NCBI RefSeq assembly: GCF_900446695.1
Contig: NZ_UAVP01000010.1
Span: 88,990-152,989, forward strand
Source of the DNA: Capnocytophaga sputigena
Lineage (GTDB): Bacteria; Bacteroidota; Bacteroidia; Flavobacteriales; Flavobacteriaceae
Direction of reading: 5' to 3'
Length of the DNA: 64,000 nucleotides
In this document: positions 33,402-42,258 of the stretch, piece after piece
How positions within the stretch are numbered: position 1 is the stretch's first letter
Layout: every line of letters begins with the position of its first letter
The notes under the pieces: generated by a model
Database searches by the model: none
What the model was told of the DNA's origin: nothing
The model's input: only the letters and a program-made list of their open reading frames with translations
Program-made: the position numbers and the translations under genes

Positions 33402-34154
33402 ATGAAATACCCTATTACAATTATCGGTATGGGACCAGGCAACCCACAACTACTTACTTTGGCAGCTAAAAAAGCCCTTGATGAGGCTGATGTCATCCTG
33501 TTTGATTGTATGCCCGACGACAGTTTGCTAAAAGAATTTAACTTCAAAGCTGAAATTAAAGCTATTGATAAGAAGATAGATCCCACAGCAATGCTCAATG
33601 AAATGAAAAAGCATTATGATATGGGGAAGAAAGTATGTCGCTTAAAACCTGGTGATGCCCTGATGTTCAACGGAGGAGGAAAAGAAGCGCGTGCCTTAAA
33701 AGCTAATGGAATTGACTTTGTTATGATACCAGGGATTACAGCATCGTGTGCTGCTATTAATATTTTTGCGATACCTACTACCGAAATGGAAGAAAGTGAT
33801 GTATCGGTAAATTTTGTGTATCACAACAATGAGAAGAATCATCAACTGCTGAAAGAATTGGCAAATACCTTGAAATACGGTAGTACCATTCACATCTACT
33901 TTGCCAACACCGATTGTATAGCCGAAATAGTAACAATTATCACATCGGCAGGAGTTTCAGCAGATATGCCTGTAGCTGTAACCTCACGCATTTCGGCAAA
34001 AGATCAAACCTCAGTAATGACTACTCTGGCAAAAGTAGAACAAACACTTCGCGCTATAGATATGAAGCGCCCTATGCTTTTCACTGTAGGACAATACGTA
34101 GAAATCCTCTCAAAAAAACAGATTATTCCTTTAGATATTCCTCTTAAAGTTTAG
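33402..34154 (+). CDS. Tetrapyrrole methylase family protein (CobA/SUMT-like)
   Basis: 250 aa. The SAM-dependent tetrapyrrole methylase fold is shown by IIGMGPGNPQLLTLAAKKAL, DEADVILFD, VCRLKPGDALMFNGGG and VMIPGITASCAA. This pattern is closest to uroporphyrinogen-III methyltransferase, which leads to sirohaem for nitrite or sulfite reductases, but the loops differ (KPGDALMF instead of KGGDPFIFGRGG). Sits 12 bp after the ATPase gene, so it is the fourth gene of the operon. The exact substrate is uncertain. Confidence 0.8.
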   Translation: MKYPITIIGMGPGNPQLLTLAAKKALDEADVILFDCMPDDSLLKEFNFKAEIKAIDKKIDPTAMLNEMKKHYDMGKKVCRLKPGDALMFNGGGKEARALKANGIDFVMIPGITASCAAINIFAIPTTEMEESDVSVNFVYHNNEKNHQLLKELANTLKYGSTIHIYFANTDCIAEIVTIITSAGVSADMPVAVTSRISAKDQTSVMTTLAKVEQTLRAIDMKRPMLFTVGQYVEILSKKQIIPLDIPLKV

Positions 34155-34162
34155 GAAGATGT

Positions 34163-34783
34163 TTATAATGTTATAATAGTATCGGCTTCTGCCTGAAAAT
34201 CTTCAGGTTGATGACTGATAACAAACACGGTGCTTTGGGTCTCTTTGTGGAAATTGAGAATTTCTTGTTTCATCAGGGCTTTCATTGTAGCATCTACCGA
34301 TGAGAGAGGTTCATCAAGCAAAGTAATGGAAGCCTTTTGAGCCAAAGTACGCGCTAAAGCCACCCGTTGTTGCTGTCCCCCCGATAGTTGTGTTACTTTT
34401 CGGTCTTTGAGAGTCGTTATTTGAAAAGCGTCTAACAAGCGGGTGATATAAGTAGGGTCTTTTTCTTTTTGGGCAAAGGCGATGTTTTCCCAAACAGTCA
34501 TATTAGGGAAGAGCGCATAATCTTGAAACATTAGGGCAATATCGCGCTGTTGAGGTGGCAGATTGATGTCTTTTTCAGTGCGTAGTAATATTTTATCACC
34601 TATGCGGAGGTAGCCGTAATCGGGTTTTACCAATCCTGCCAAGATACGAAAAAAAGTAGTTTTACCTATCCCTGAAGCTCCCGATAAGAATACTAAATCG
34701 CCTTCGTGAAACGTTTTTTGTATCAATAAATCGGTGATGCCGTTGGAAGTGTAGAGTGTATGAGATATATCAATTGTAATCAT
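34163..34783 (-). CDS. modC: Molybdate ABC transporter ATP-binding protein ModC, short form
   Basis: 206 aa. Walker A GASGIGKTT, signature LSGGQQQRVALARTL, Walker B ITLLDEPLSSVD, H-loop ISHQPEDF. The C-terminal TOBE (molybdate-binding) domain of E. coli ModC is missing; the gene ends at the ABC core. Its start overlaps the modB stop (TAATG). Third gene of modABC. Confidence 0.9.
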   Translation of the reverse strand: MITIDISHTLYTSNGITDLLIQKTFHEGDLVFLSGASGIGKTTFFRILAGLVKPDYGYLRIGDKILLRTEKDINLPPQQRDIALMFQDYALFPNMTVWENIAFAQKEKDPTYITRLLDAFQITTLKDRKVTQLSGGQQQRVALARTLAQKASITLLDEPLSSVDATMKALMKQEILNFHKETQSTVFVISHQPEDFQAEADTIITL

Positions 34784-35451
34784 TAGAAGAGTGTTTTCTT
34801 TTTATTGATGCTGAAAATAATCATCAGCAAGATAAACGAAATAGCAAATAGTATTAGAGCATATTGGTTAGCAAGATCATAATTGAGAGCTTGCACTTGG
34901 TCGTAGAGTTCGATAGAAGCTACTTTAGTTTCGTGAGGAATGCTACCGCCAATCATCAGTACAATGCCAAACTCGCCAATACAATGGGCAAAGGTGAGAG
35001 CTAACCCTGTGATGATAGAAGGTTTGATATTAGGTAATAACACTCGCCAGAAGGTTGTCCATCGGCTTTTGCCTAAGGTGTAAGCCGCCTCTTTGAAACT
35101 TTTGGGTAAAGCAGAGAAGCCGTTTTGCAGAGGCTGAATCATAAAAGGTAGATTGGCGATGATACTAGCTATTACAATCCCCTCGAAAGTGAAAGCGAGT
35201 TGAATATTAAAGGTTTCGTTTAAAAACTTTCCAAACCCTCGTGTAGGGCTGATGAGCAATAGAAAATAATAACCTAATACGGTAGGTGGGAGCACCATAG
35301 GCATACATACCAAAGCCTCGAATATCACTTTCCCCTTAAACTTGCTATAAGCTAACCAATAAGCGATAGGCAAACTAAAAACGAATAAAACGGCAGTAGT
35401 GATTACTGCCATTTTACCCGTTAGTAATAAGGTTTTTACAAATTCTTCCAT
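34783..35451 (-). CDS. modB: Molybdate ABC transporter permease ModB
   Basis: 222 aa from the ATG at 35451, which overlaps the modA stop as TAATG; an ATG at 35481 lies inside modA and is less likely. Six membrane helices; the ABC permease EAA-type loop reads EAAYTLGKSRWTTFWRVLLP, and LPPTVLGYYFL and HCIGEFGIVLMIGG are typical of ModB. Confidence 0.93.
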   Translation of the reverse strand: MEEFVKTLLLTGKMAVITTAVLFVFSLPIAYWLAYSKFKGKVIFEALVCMPMVLPPTVLGYYFLLLISPTRGFGKFLNETFNIQLAFTFEGIVIASIIANLPFMIQPLQNGFSALPKSFKEAAYTLGKSRWTTFWRVLLPNIKPSIITGLALTFAHCIGEFGIVLMIGGSIPHETKVASIELYDQVQALNYDLANQYALILFAISFILLMIIFSINKKKTLF

Positions 35452-36212
35452 TATTTTAATTCGTAACCGTGTTTTTTCCAAATAGGTTTTGCTTTGTCAC
35501 TTAGCAAATAATCTAAAAAGGCTTGTGCAAGAACTGTATTTTTATTTTTGATGACTACCCCTGCTTGTGCAATAGGGGCGCATTCTTCATTATTTAGCAC
35601 ATAATAATTACCTTGCTTACCTTTCATTTCAGGCGCTAAAATAGTAGAAAGCGCTACAAATCCCACTTGGGCATTGCCCGTAGAGACAAAATGTGCTGTT
35701 TGATTGATATTCTCGCCCCATACTATTTTAGATTCGATATTTTTGTATAAACCTAATTTTTGCAAGGTTTCTACCGCATTTTTGCCGTAAGGAGCTAATT
35801 TAGGATTTGCAATGGCTATACGGGTTACTTTGGGATTCTCTAAAGTAGCTTTAATCCCTTTTTTTACATTGAGAGTCATACTCCAAAAAGCAACTTTGCC
35901 ATAGCAATACACCACCGATTTGCCGTGACCAAAACCTTGATTGATTACTTCTTCAGGAAAATTAGTATTAGCCGCTAAAAAGAGGTCAAAGTTAGCGCCA
36001 TTCACTATTTGTTGAGTAAGTGTACCCGAGGCACCAAAAACGATATCTATTTGGGTGCCTTTGTGTGATTTTACGTATTGTTGTTTCAGTTCTTCTAATA
36101 CGTAACGCAAATTAGCTGCGGCGGCTACCGTAATTTTATCGGCAGCAAATGAGTGCGTATGAACGAATAACAATAATAGTAGTGTGGAAAGTGTTTTAAA
36201 AAGATGTTTCAT
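35451..36212 (-). CDS. modA: Periplasmic molybdate-binding protein ModA
   Basis: 253 aa. A signal peptide (1-23, ending HSFAA). The oxyanion pocket is seen in VAAAANLRYVLEEL and FGASGTLTQQI, and later in AIANPKLAPYGKNAVETL and FVALSTIL. It delivers molybdate or tungstate to ModBC. A partial ModE-like dyad precedes it; moaA lies 54 bp upstream on the same strand. Confidence 0.93.
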   Translation of the reverse strand: MKHLFKTLSTLLLLLFVHTHSFAADKITVAAAANLRYVLEELKQQYVKSHKGTQIDIVFGASGTLTQQIVNGANFDLFLAANTNFPEEVINQGFGHGKSVVYCYGKVAFWSMTLNVKKGIKATLENPKVTRIAIANPKLAPYGKNAVETLQKLGLYKNIESKIVWGENINQTAHFVSTGNAQVGFVALSTILAPEMKGKQGNYYVLNNEECAPIAQAGVVIKNKNTVLAQAFLDYLLSDKAKPIWKKHGYELK

Positions 36213-36228
36213 ATCAGAGTGGTTTTTA

Positions 36229-36252
36229 CGTTATGTATAAAAAAGCATTTCG
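36229..36252 (-). promoter_or_regulatory. Partial ModE-like dyad upstream of modA
   Basis: CGTTATG (36229-36235), ten bases, CATTTCG (36246-36252; 5 of 7 to CATAACG). It lies 17-40 bp before the modA ATG. No clear -7 element was found between moaA and modA. Confidence 0.45.
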
Positions 36253-36266
36253 TTAATCAAAAAAAA

Positions 36267-37259
36267 TCAGCCTCCTATTTTTATCATACTGCGGTTGATA
36301 ATTTTACTGTTATCAACAGTATTCATCTCAGTAAACTGACCACCTTTTTCTTTGTGCTTGCGCCATACGCCTTCTTTTATAAGGTTGCCTATATCTTCAC
36401 CTGCTCTATAAAGACTCAGTAAATCAAATTCTTCCGCACCAAAGAGGCAGTTTTTCATCTTGCCATCAGAAGTGAGCCTTATGCGATTGCAACCACCGCA
36501 AAAAGCGTTGCTCATTGTAGTGATAAAGCCAAAACAGCCTTTGCTATCCTCGGAGAGTTTGTACTTACGCGATGTATCGTGTTTGTCGTCGTGGAGCTTG
36601 ATACAAGAGTATTCTCGTTCAATAACCTGAAGCATTTCGTTTATTGGCATCACTTTGCCTTTTTCCCAAGAATTGCCGTAGAAAGGCATAAACTCTATAA
36701 AACGCATTTCAATAGGATAGTTGTGAGAGAGCATTGCCAGCGAAAGAAGCTCATCGTCATTCACCCCTTTCATAATCACTGCATTGAGTTTCACTTTAAA
36801 CCCTAAGCTGATACTCTGCATTATATTGTTCCACACTTGAGGCAATAGGTCGCGTTTAGTAATCTGCTTGAAGCGCTCGCTGTCTAACGAATCAATACTG
36901 ATGTTTAAGAGTTGTACTTGGTTTTGTTGCAATAGTGAGAAGTATTTGTCTAACAATACCCCATTGGTAGTAACTCCTAAGGAGACCTGAAGGGTTGCTA
37001 ATTTTTCGATAATTTCAGCAAAATCGTGTCGCACTAAGGGTTCGCCCCCCGTAATGCGAATTTTAGAAATACCGAATTGTTCTGTGAAAATTTTAGAGAT
37101 GCCAAAGATTTCATCACTACTCATCAGTTTAGAAGAAGAACTACTGCTGAAAGGTTCATCAGGCATACAGTATAAACAACGAAAATTGCAGCTATCCGTT
37201 ATGGATAGCCGCAAATAGGTATGTTTTCGTCCGAATGAATCGATTAGATTAGTACTCAT
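36267..37259 (-). CDS. moaA: GTP 3',8-cyclase MoaA
   Basis: 330 aa radical-SAM enzyme that starts Mo cofactor synthesis from GTP. The first cluster is Cys24, Cys28, Cys31 (CNFRCLYC), the SAM site ITGGEP, the second cluster in CGGCNRIRLTSDG plus KNCLFG, and the C-terminal Gly-Gly (MIKIGG) known to be needed for activity. The start overlaps the end of the upstream small membrane protein gene by 11 bp, so it is coupled to the nitrate-reductase locus. Confidence 0.96.
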   Translation of the reverse strand: MSTNLIDSFGRKHTYLRLSITDSCNFRCLYCMPDEPFSSSSSSKLMSSDEIFGISKIFTEQFGISKIRITGGEPLVRHDFAEIIEKLATLQVSLGVTTNGVLLDKYFSLLQQNQVQLLNISIDSLDSERFKQITKRDLLPQVWNNIMQSISLGFKVKLNAVIMKGVNDDELLSLAMLSHNYPIEMRFIEFMPFYGNSWEKGKVMPINEMLQVIEREYSCIKLHDDKHDTSRKYKLSEDSKGCFGFITTMSNAFCGGCNRIRLTSDGKMKNCLFGAEEFDLLSLYRAGEDIGNLIKEGVWRKHKEKGGQFTEMNTVDNSKIINRSMIKIGG

Positions 37260-37548
37260 ATTCTTCCTCTTTTTCGTTGCCTTTCAATAGTTTACCCGTT
37301 TTGATAAGTGGGATATAGCGGAGGAAGAAGAGCAAGCAAGCAAAAATCACTACTGAACCAATAGCCGACCAAGTAGCAAAAGGCATTACATCAATCTCGG
37401 TGTTGTACAAGTACAAGGCTTTGTTGATACTACCAAACAAAAGCCACATTTGTAAGCCTGTGAGCAAAATGTAAATAGCGATAATGAATACTAACATATC
37501 ATTGACACGTGTGGTCACTTTTGATATGGGTTTCTTTCTGATTGCCAT
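37249..37548 (-). CDS. Small two-helix membrane protein of the nitrate-reductase-like locus
   Basis: 99 aa. Two membrane helices (about 18-40 and 60-80) with a basic N-terminus and an acidic tail (KEEEYEY). No known motif. It sits between the Rieske gene and moaA with tight spacing and is conserved in position as part of the operon; probably a small accessory or anchor subunit. Function unknown. Confidence 0.75.
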   Translation of the reverse strand: MAIRKKPISKVTTRVNDMLVFIIAIYILLTGLQMWLLFGSINKALYLYNTEIDVMPFATWSAIGSVVIFACLLFFLRYIPLIKTGKLLKGNEKEEEYEY

Positions 37549-37576
37549 AATTTGTTAATTATTAATTATTAAATAC

Positions 37577-38107
37577 TTAAGAATGTGCTTTGTGATTGAT
37601 TTGCTTTTCATAAGTGTAATCTTCCACAAATATTTTGTTGTCTTTAATTACCACACCCAATTGAGGTAGTGGGCGTGGTGGAGGACCTTGTAATACCTTA
37701 CCATCTTTGGCATCAAAAAATCCGTGGTGGCAAGGGCACTCTATCATTTGGTGCTCGTGGTCATAAATCACAGCACAAGATAAGTGAGTACATTTTTGTT
37801 CGTACACGCGCCAATCGTTCTCAGCTAAGCGAATGAGCATATAAGGGTTTCTATGATCACCATCAACATAGAATGTTTTTTGTCCGCCTATTGCCAATTC
37901 TGAGGTATTGCACACAAAATAATCCTTGATTTGTTTTCTTTTATGAAAAAAGTTGAACACAGGAATAAATACACTTGCTACCGCCATAATACCTGAGAAA
38001 AGGGTAATCACTTTCAAAAAGTCACGACGTGCTACATAGCCTGCTTCTGTTTTTGAAATAGGAAAATCAGCTTTCCAATCGGGTATGTTTTTATTTTCGT
38101 CTCCCAT
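37577..38107 (-). CDS. Rieske 2Fe-2S protein with Tat-type anchor
   Basis: 176 aa. The N-terminal ARRDFLKVIT plus a hydrophobic stretch (residues 26-52) looks like a twin-arginine signal anchor. The Rieske cluster motif is CTHLSC (Cys and His ligands) and CPCHHG. It probably passes electrons between quinol or cytochrome and the partner subunits. It is between the ferredoxin gene (23 bp upstream) and the small membrane protein gene. Confidence 0.9.
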   Translation of the reverse strand: MGDENKNIPDWKADFPISKTEAGYVARRDFLKVITLFSGIMAVASVFIPVFNFFHKRKQIKDYFVCNTSELAIGGQKTFYVDGDHRNPYMLIRLAENDWRVYEQKCTHLSCAVIYDHEHQMIECPCHHGFFDAKDGKVLQGPPPRPLPQLGVVIKDNKIFVEDYTYEKQINHKAHS

Positions 38108-38130
38108 TGTTTAATGTTGTTTTTTAGAAA

Positions 38131-38706
38131 TTAGAATACTTTTATTTCTTCACTGCCCTTAGGCATCATTAGGTTTACTTTAGTAGTTACTACTTCTTCA
38201 CCAAAGATAAACTTCTTAATAGGAGTACTATTAGGGCGTTTTTTAGCCACGTTTTCTTTGGTATCGAAAGTGAGCGCACCACTTGGGCAAACAGTAGCAC
38301 ACATAGGTTTTAAACCTACACTGGTACGATCGTAACACATATTGCACTTCATCATCAAAAGCGCATTTTGGTCGGGGATTTGAGGTACCCCAAACGGACA
38401 GCTGAGTACGCAGTTCGCACAGCCGATACATTTAGAGACATCAGCGGAGTGCACTATGCCAAATTCATCTTTTACGATAGCATCGGCGGGACACACATTA
38501 GCGCAGATAGGGTCATCGCAGTGCATACACACCTGTACAGTGGTTTGCACAGTTTCACGTCTATCTACATAGTGAATATGAATCATTGAGGTTTCTCCAT
38601 TGGTTTCGCATTCTGCACAAGCCATCTCACAAGAGTGACAGCCTATACAACGCTGCATATCCAAGAAGAACTCCATATCGTTGAATTTCTTAAATTGATC
38701 TGCCAT
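38131..38706 (-). CDS. Four-cluster 4Fe-4S ferredoxin subunit (NrfC/DmsB-like)
   Basis: 191 aa. Four cysteine groups: CIGCHSCEMAC (about 17-27), CMHCDDPICANVCP, CIGCANCVLSC, and CNMC...CATVCP. This is the electron-transfer subunit type found with DMSO reductase-family enzymes. No signal peptide. It follows the oxidoreductase gene; if the oxidoreductase is read through the TGA the gap is 43 bp rather than 235. Confidence 0.92.
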   Translation of the reverse strand: MADQFKKFNDMEFFLDMQRCIGCHSCEMACAECETNGETSMIHIHYVDRRETVQTTVQVCMHCDDPICANVCPADAIVKDEFGIVHSADVSKCIGCANCVLSCPFGVPQIPDQNALLMMKCNMCYDRTSVGLKPMCATVCPSGALTFDTKENVAKKRPNSTPIKKFIFGEEVVTTKVNLMMPKGSEEIKVF

Positions 38707-38749
38707 TGAATTTTGTTTTTACTCTTTTGTATAGTTTAGATTTACTCTC

Positions 38750-38941
38750 TTAGTTAGGAATAGGGGTATCGCCTTCAGCGAATAGCACATCACGACTGCG
38801 ATAAGCGTATTCAGCTGAGTCCTTAGCTTTTTTCTCACCTGTTTTTTCTATTTTGCAGGCACATACTTTGAACTCAGGCATTTTGGAGATAGGGTCAAGC
38901 CCTTCAAGTCCCACAGTAAGCTGATTGATAGAGTTTACCCC
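38750..38941 (-). other. In-frame continuation of the molybdopterin oxidoreductase beyond an internal TGA
   Basis: After the TGA at 38944-38942 the same frame stays open for 63 codons to a TAA at 38752-38750. The translation includes GVNSINQLTVGLEGLDPISK then MPEFKVCACKIE, which looks like the normal C-terminus of Nas/Nap-type enzymes (NxLT...LDPxSKMPEFKxCAVRIE). The full protein would be 755 aa. A G-to-T change of a glycine codon GGA would create the TGA. Confidence 0.8.
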
Positions 38942-41017
38942 TCACCAGTGATAAGGTACAAAAATAGAATCTTTGCGGATAGTTTCCACTACATTAGCAG
39001 GGAATACAGCTGAGTTACGACGGGTAGTGATACGCACTAAGTCGCCTTCTTCTATGCCGTATTTAGCTGCCAATTCAGGGTGTATTTCCATTAGAGGCTC
39101 TGGATAGATATCTACAAGTTTACCGATACGGCGGGTTTGAGTACCACTGAGGTACTGACTTACCACACGCCCTGTAGTGAGCACTACTGGATAATCAGCA
39201 TCGGGTTCTTCTACTGGTGGTTGATATGGAGTAGGGTTGAAGTGTGCCTTACCGTCATTGGTTTTGAATTTCTTATCTTCCCAAAGGCGTGGTGTACCTG
39301 GGTGATCAAGACTTGGGCAGGGCCAGAAAACCCCCATATTTTTTTCTACTTTTTCGTAAGTAATACCGTAGTAATCAGCATACGAACCTTTCGAAATATG
39401 GCGAATTTCATTAAATATATCCTCGGAAGTAGGGAAGTTAAACTTATCTTCTTGACCAAGGCGTTTTGCTAATTCTTTAAGAATTTCGATATCGCGTTTG
39501 GCTTTTCCTGGAGGGTTTACAGCTCCAGAAATACGTACTACACGTCCTTCTGAAGTAGTGGTAGTACCTTCTTCTTCTTCTTGCAAAGAGCCCGCTAATA
39601 CGATGTTAGCGTGACGCAATGTTTCTGAGAGGAAGAAATCAATACCTGCATAAAATTCGAGTTTTTCTAAGGCACTTTTTACGTATTTGTTATTAGGTAA
39701 AGAGATGATAGGGTTGAAGCAGATAGAGAGTAACCCTTTGATTTCACCTTTGTTGATAGCATCAATAATCTCGTAAGCACTGAGTCCTTTACGCGGTAGT
39801 TCTGATTCAGGGATACCCCAGAAATCGGCTACTATCTGGCGGTGTTCAGGGTTTTCGATGTCGCGGTTACCAGGAAGCTGGTCGCACTTGTGTCCGTGCT
39901 CACGACCTCCTTGTCCGTTACCTTGCCCTGTGATAGTACCATAGCCACAGTAAGGTTTTCCAATACGACCTGTAGCCAACACTAAGTTGATACAACTCAA
40001 TACGTTGAGTACCCCTTTGCGGTGTTGCTCAATACCGCGAGCGTGTACGAGGAATGAAGTTTTAGCTTTTCCCCACATCTCAGCAGCCTTGTAGATGAGC
40101 TCTTTAGGTACTCCTGTAATTTCTTCACCCCATTCAAGTGTGCAGTGTTCTACTGTTTTAGCAGTTTCTTCCCAGCCAGAGGTATAGTTATCAATAAAAT
40201 CGTGGTCTAACCAATCGTTGTCAATAAGCACTTTTAGCATAGTGCTCATCAACGCAGTATCGGTACCTGAACGCAACGGAAGGTGTACATCGGCAGTACG
40301 AGCTAACGGAATCACACGTGGGTCGATTACTATGATTTTTGCCCCGTTGTCGCGGGCTTCCCATATACGATAAGTAAGTACAGGGAAACATTCGGAGATA
40401 TTAGCCCCTGTTATAATAATCACTTCAGCGTGAGCGAGGTCTGCCCATGAGTTAGACGATCTGTCCATCCCGAAAGCCTTTTTGTTACCAGCCCCAGCAC
40501 TTACCATACACAAGCGTCCGTTGTAATCTAAGTTGGCTGTTTTAAGAGCTACACGGGCAAATTTTCCTACCAAATAACTCTTTTCAGTAGAAAGTGATAC
40601 GCCTGAAAGCATTGCAAAAGCGTTTCTGCCATATTGTTCTTGGATACGCTTGATTTCGCTCACTACAGTGCTATAGGCTTCTTCCCATTCAATGGGTACA
40701 AATCCCACGCCTTCTACGCGTTTAATAGGTTGCAATAGGCGGTCGGGGTGGTTGTCTTGCATATAACGTTGAACCCCTTTTGGGCAAAGACGACCCTCAT
40801 TAAAAGGGAACTCACGCCAAGGTTCAAAACCTACTACTTTTTTATCTTTTACTTTTAGCTTAATGCCGCATTGTAATCCACAAAAACAACAGTGTGTTTT
40901 TACAAATTCATCAGCGGTTTGAGAGGCACGTGCTCTAGCGCTCTCTTTGGTCATATAGTGTTTATGAGGTCCCCATTTAGCTATAATTTCATCTACGGAT
41001 ACGGGTAACGTTGCCAT
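38942..41017 (-). CDS. Molybdopterin oxidoreductase, nitrate-reductase-like catalytic subunit, TGA-interrupted
   Basis: 691 aa to the first stop. The 4Fe-4S motif is Cys43, Cys46, Cys50 (CFCGLQC) and Cys78 (GRLCPKG). The likely Mo ligand is Cys170 in YNGRLCMVSA, as in NapA/NasA nitrate reductases. TGNGQGG-type cofactor loop (ITGQGNGQGGREHG) and HARGIEQH are typical of the bis-MGD family. There is no Tat signal, so it is cytosolic. Two NarK genes upstream support nitrate. A formate dehydrogenase is possible but less likely. The C-terminal 63 residues are cut off by an in-frame TGA. Confidence 0.85.
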   Translation of the reverse strand: MATLPVSVDEIIAKWGPHKHYMTKESARARASQTADEFVKTHCCFCGLQCGIKLKVKDKKVVGFEPWREFPFNEGRLCPKGVQRYMQDNHPDRLLQPIKRVEGVGFVPIEWEEAYSTVVSEIKRIQEQYGRNAFAMLSGVSLSTEKSYLVGKFARVALKTANLDYNGRLCMVSAGAGNKKAFGMDRSSNSWADLAHAEVIIITGANISECFPVLTYRIWEARDNGAKIIVIDPRVIPLARTADVHLPLRSGTDTALMSTMLKVLIDNDWLDHDFIDNYTSGWEETAKTVEHCTLEWGEEITGVPKELIYKAAEMWGKAKTSFLVHARGIEQHRKGVLNVLSCINLVLATGRIGKPYCGYGTITGQGNGQGGREHGHKCDQLPGNRDIENPEHRQIVADFWGIPESELPRKGLSAYEIIDAINKGEIKGLLSICFNPIISLPNNKYVKSALEKLEFYAGIDFFLSETLRHANIVLAGSLQEEEEGTTTTSEGRVVRISGAVNPPGKAKRDIEILKELAKRLGQEDKFNFPTSEDIFNEIRHISKGSYADYYGITYEKVEKNMGVFWPCPSLDHPGTPRLWEDKKFKTNDGKAHFNPTPYQPPVEEPDADYPVVLTTGRVVSQYLSGTQTRRIGKLVDIYPEPLMEIHPELAAKYGIEEGDLVRITTRRNSAVFPANVVETIRKDSIFVPYHW

Positions 41018-41058
41018 AATCTTTTAGTGTTTTCTTTTAAAATTAGTGATATTAGGAA

Positions 41059-42114
41059 TTAACCGAAGAAACTACCCGCTTCTTCACGGGCTTTGAGGTG
41101 TGCTTTGGCAAGCATACAGCGTTTGCCTTCAGGGCTGTACTCCAAATAGCTCATTCCCTTTTCGTTTTCTAATTTGAAACCGAGCTCTTTGGTTACTTCT
41201 TTAAGATCGTTAATCTGCATTTTGCAAGCGTATTCTTCTTTAGTGTGAGGACAAACTTGCATTCCTTCTTTAGCACCTTCTATGCGGTATACATTTGCCC
41301 CTATTTGAGCAGGACGCTGGAAGATATGGAAGAATTTACCAAAAGGAATCCACATTAAAAACATCGCTACAGTGATAGCGTGGGTAATAGCCATAAATTG
41401 ACTCATTTTTCCTTCTAAAAATGAATAGTCAAACCAAATACCTAAACCGGTTACTGATACAATGATAAGTAGAATAAGTGGCACCCAATCGCGCTCAAAC
41501 CACTGAGTAGCCATTTGCCCCTCGTCTATGAAACGACGGTGCATCATTATAGCACTACCTATAATAACCATTATAGCTGTCCAAACAAGGATGTGGAAGA
41601 GAAATAAAGCTACAATAGTACCGAGTTTGAACTCCATTACGGTGAAGCCCATAAAGTGGGTTTCATACATATCGGTAGTGCCGGGTACTAAGGTGAAGTG
41701 CATCCACCCAAAGGTAAGCCCAAAGGTTACTCCAAAGGAGATTAAGCAACCTACAGCTAATAAGAAGTGCCCTACCCAACGCATCTTGCCACGAGGCATA
41801 ATGAACTTTTGAAGCAGTAAGTTCTTGAACGACAGTTTCCCATAGTTCTTCAACTGAGACCAATAGTTTCTACTGCGCAAAAGCTGCCAAGTGCGTTTCC
41901 AATACATTTTGGTAGGAGGGCGTTGCAACCATATCGAGTGACGGTAAGCAATCCCAAAGGTCATACTGATGGTACCAAAAAAGTATATCATCAGGGCGGC
42001 ATCGTAGTTCTGCAAGTTTACAGAGCCTATCACGGTAATAGCTATTACTCCTAAAGTAGCAATAATAGCATTGCGAAATGCCTTTTTGTTTATTTTAGTA
42101 AAAATACGGAACAT
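41059..42114 (-). CDS. Polytopic membrane subunit, cytochrome b/NarI-like
   Basis: 351 aa with about six membrane helices and several intramembrane or border histidines (WVGHFLLAV, YETHFMGF, LFHILVWTA, ITHAITVAM, KFFHIFQRP), suggesting b-type haems and quinol oxidation. The C-terminal 80 residues are soluble with CPHTKEEYACKM. I do not recognise a precise family. It lies 41 bp upstream of the oxidoreductase and is the likely membrane electron donor of the complex. Confidence 0.75.
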   Translation of the reverse strand: MFRIFTKINKKAFRNAIIATLGVIAITVIGSVNLQNYDAALMIYFFGTISMTFGIAYRHSIWLQRPPTKMYWKRTWQLLRSRNYWSQLKNYGKLSFKNLLLQKFIMPRGKMRWVGHFLLAVGCLISFGVTFGLTFGWMHFTLVPGTTDMYETHFMGFTVMEFKLGTIVALFLFHILVWTAIMVIIGSAIMMHRRFIDEGQMATQWFERDWVPLILLIIVSVTGLGIWFDYSFLEGKMSQFMAITHAITVAMFLMWIPFGKFFHIFQRPAQIGANVYRIEGAKEGMQVCPHTKEEYACKMQINDLKEVTKELGFKLENEKGMSYLEYSPEGKRCMLAKAHLKAREEAGSFFG

Positions 42115-42258
42115 AAATTTTGTTTTACTCTAGGGGACAAAAATACGACTAAAAAAGTGAATTACAAATATTTCCAGTAATTTAGAATCATTCGTAATTC
42201 ACTTGTTTTATGTAAGTTATTGTAATATAAGGTTATTACCTCTTTTTTAACAATTTAT

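Noticed and set aside
38942..38944. Selenocysteine at the in-frame TGA
   Set aside because: The position is near the C-terminus, far from the Mo site where Cys170 already serves, and I see no convincing SECIS hairpin just after the codon.
38942..41017. Formate dehydrogenase as the enzyme
   Set aside because: Two NarK transporters and the NapA-like RLCM cysteine context favour nitrate; no formate channel is nearby. Kept as a minor alternative.
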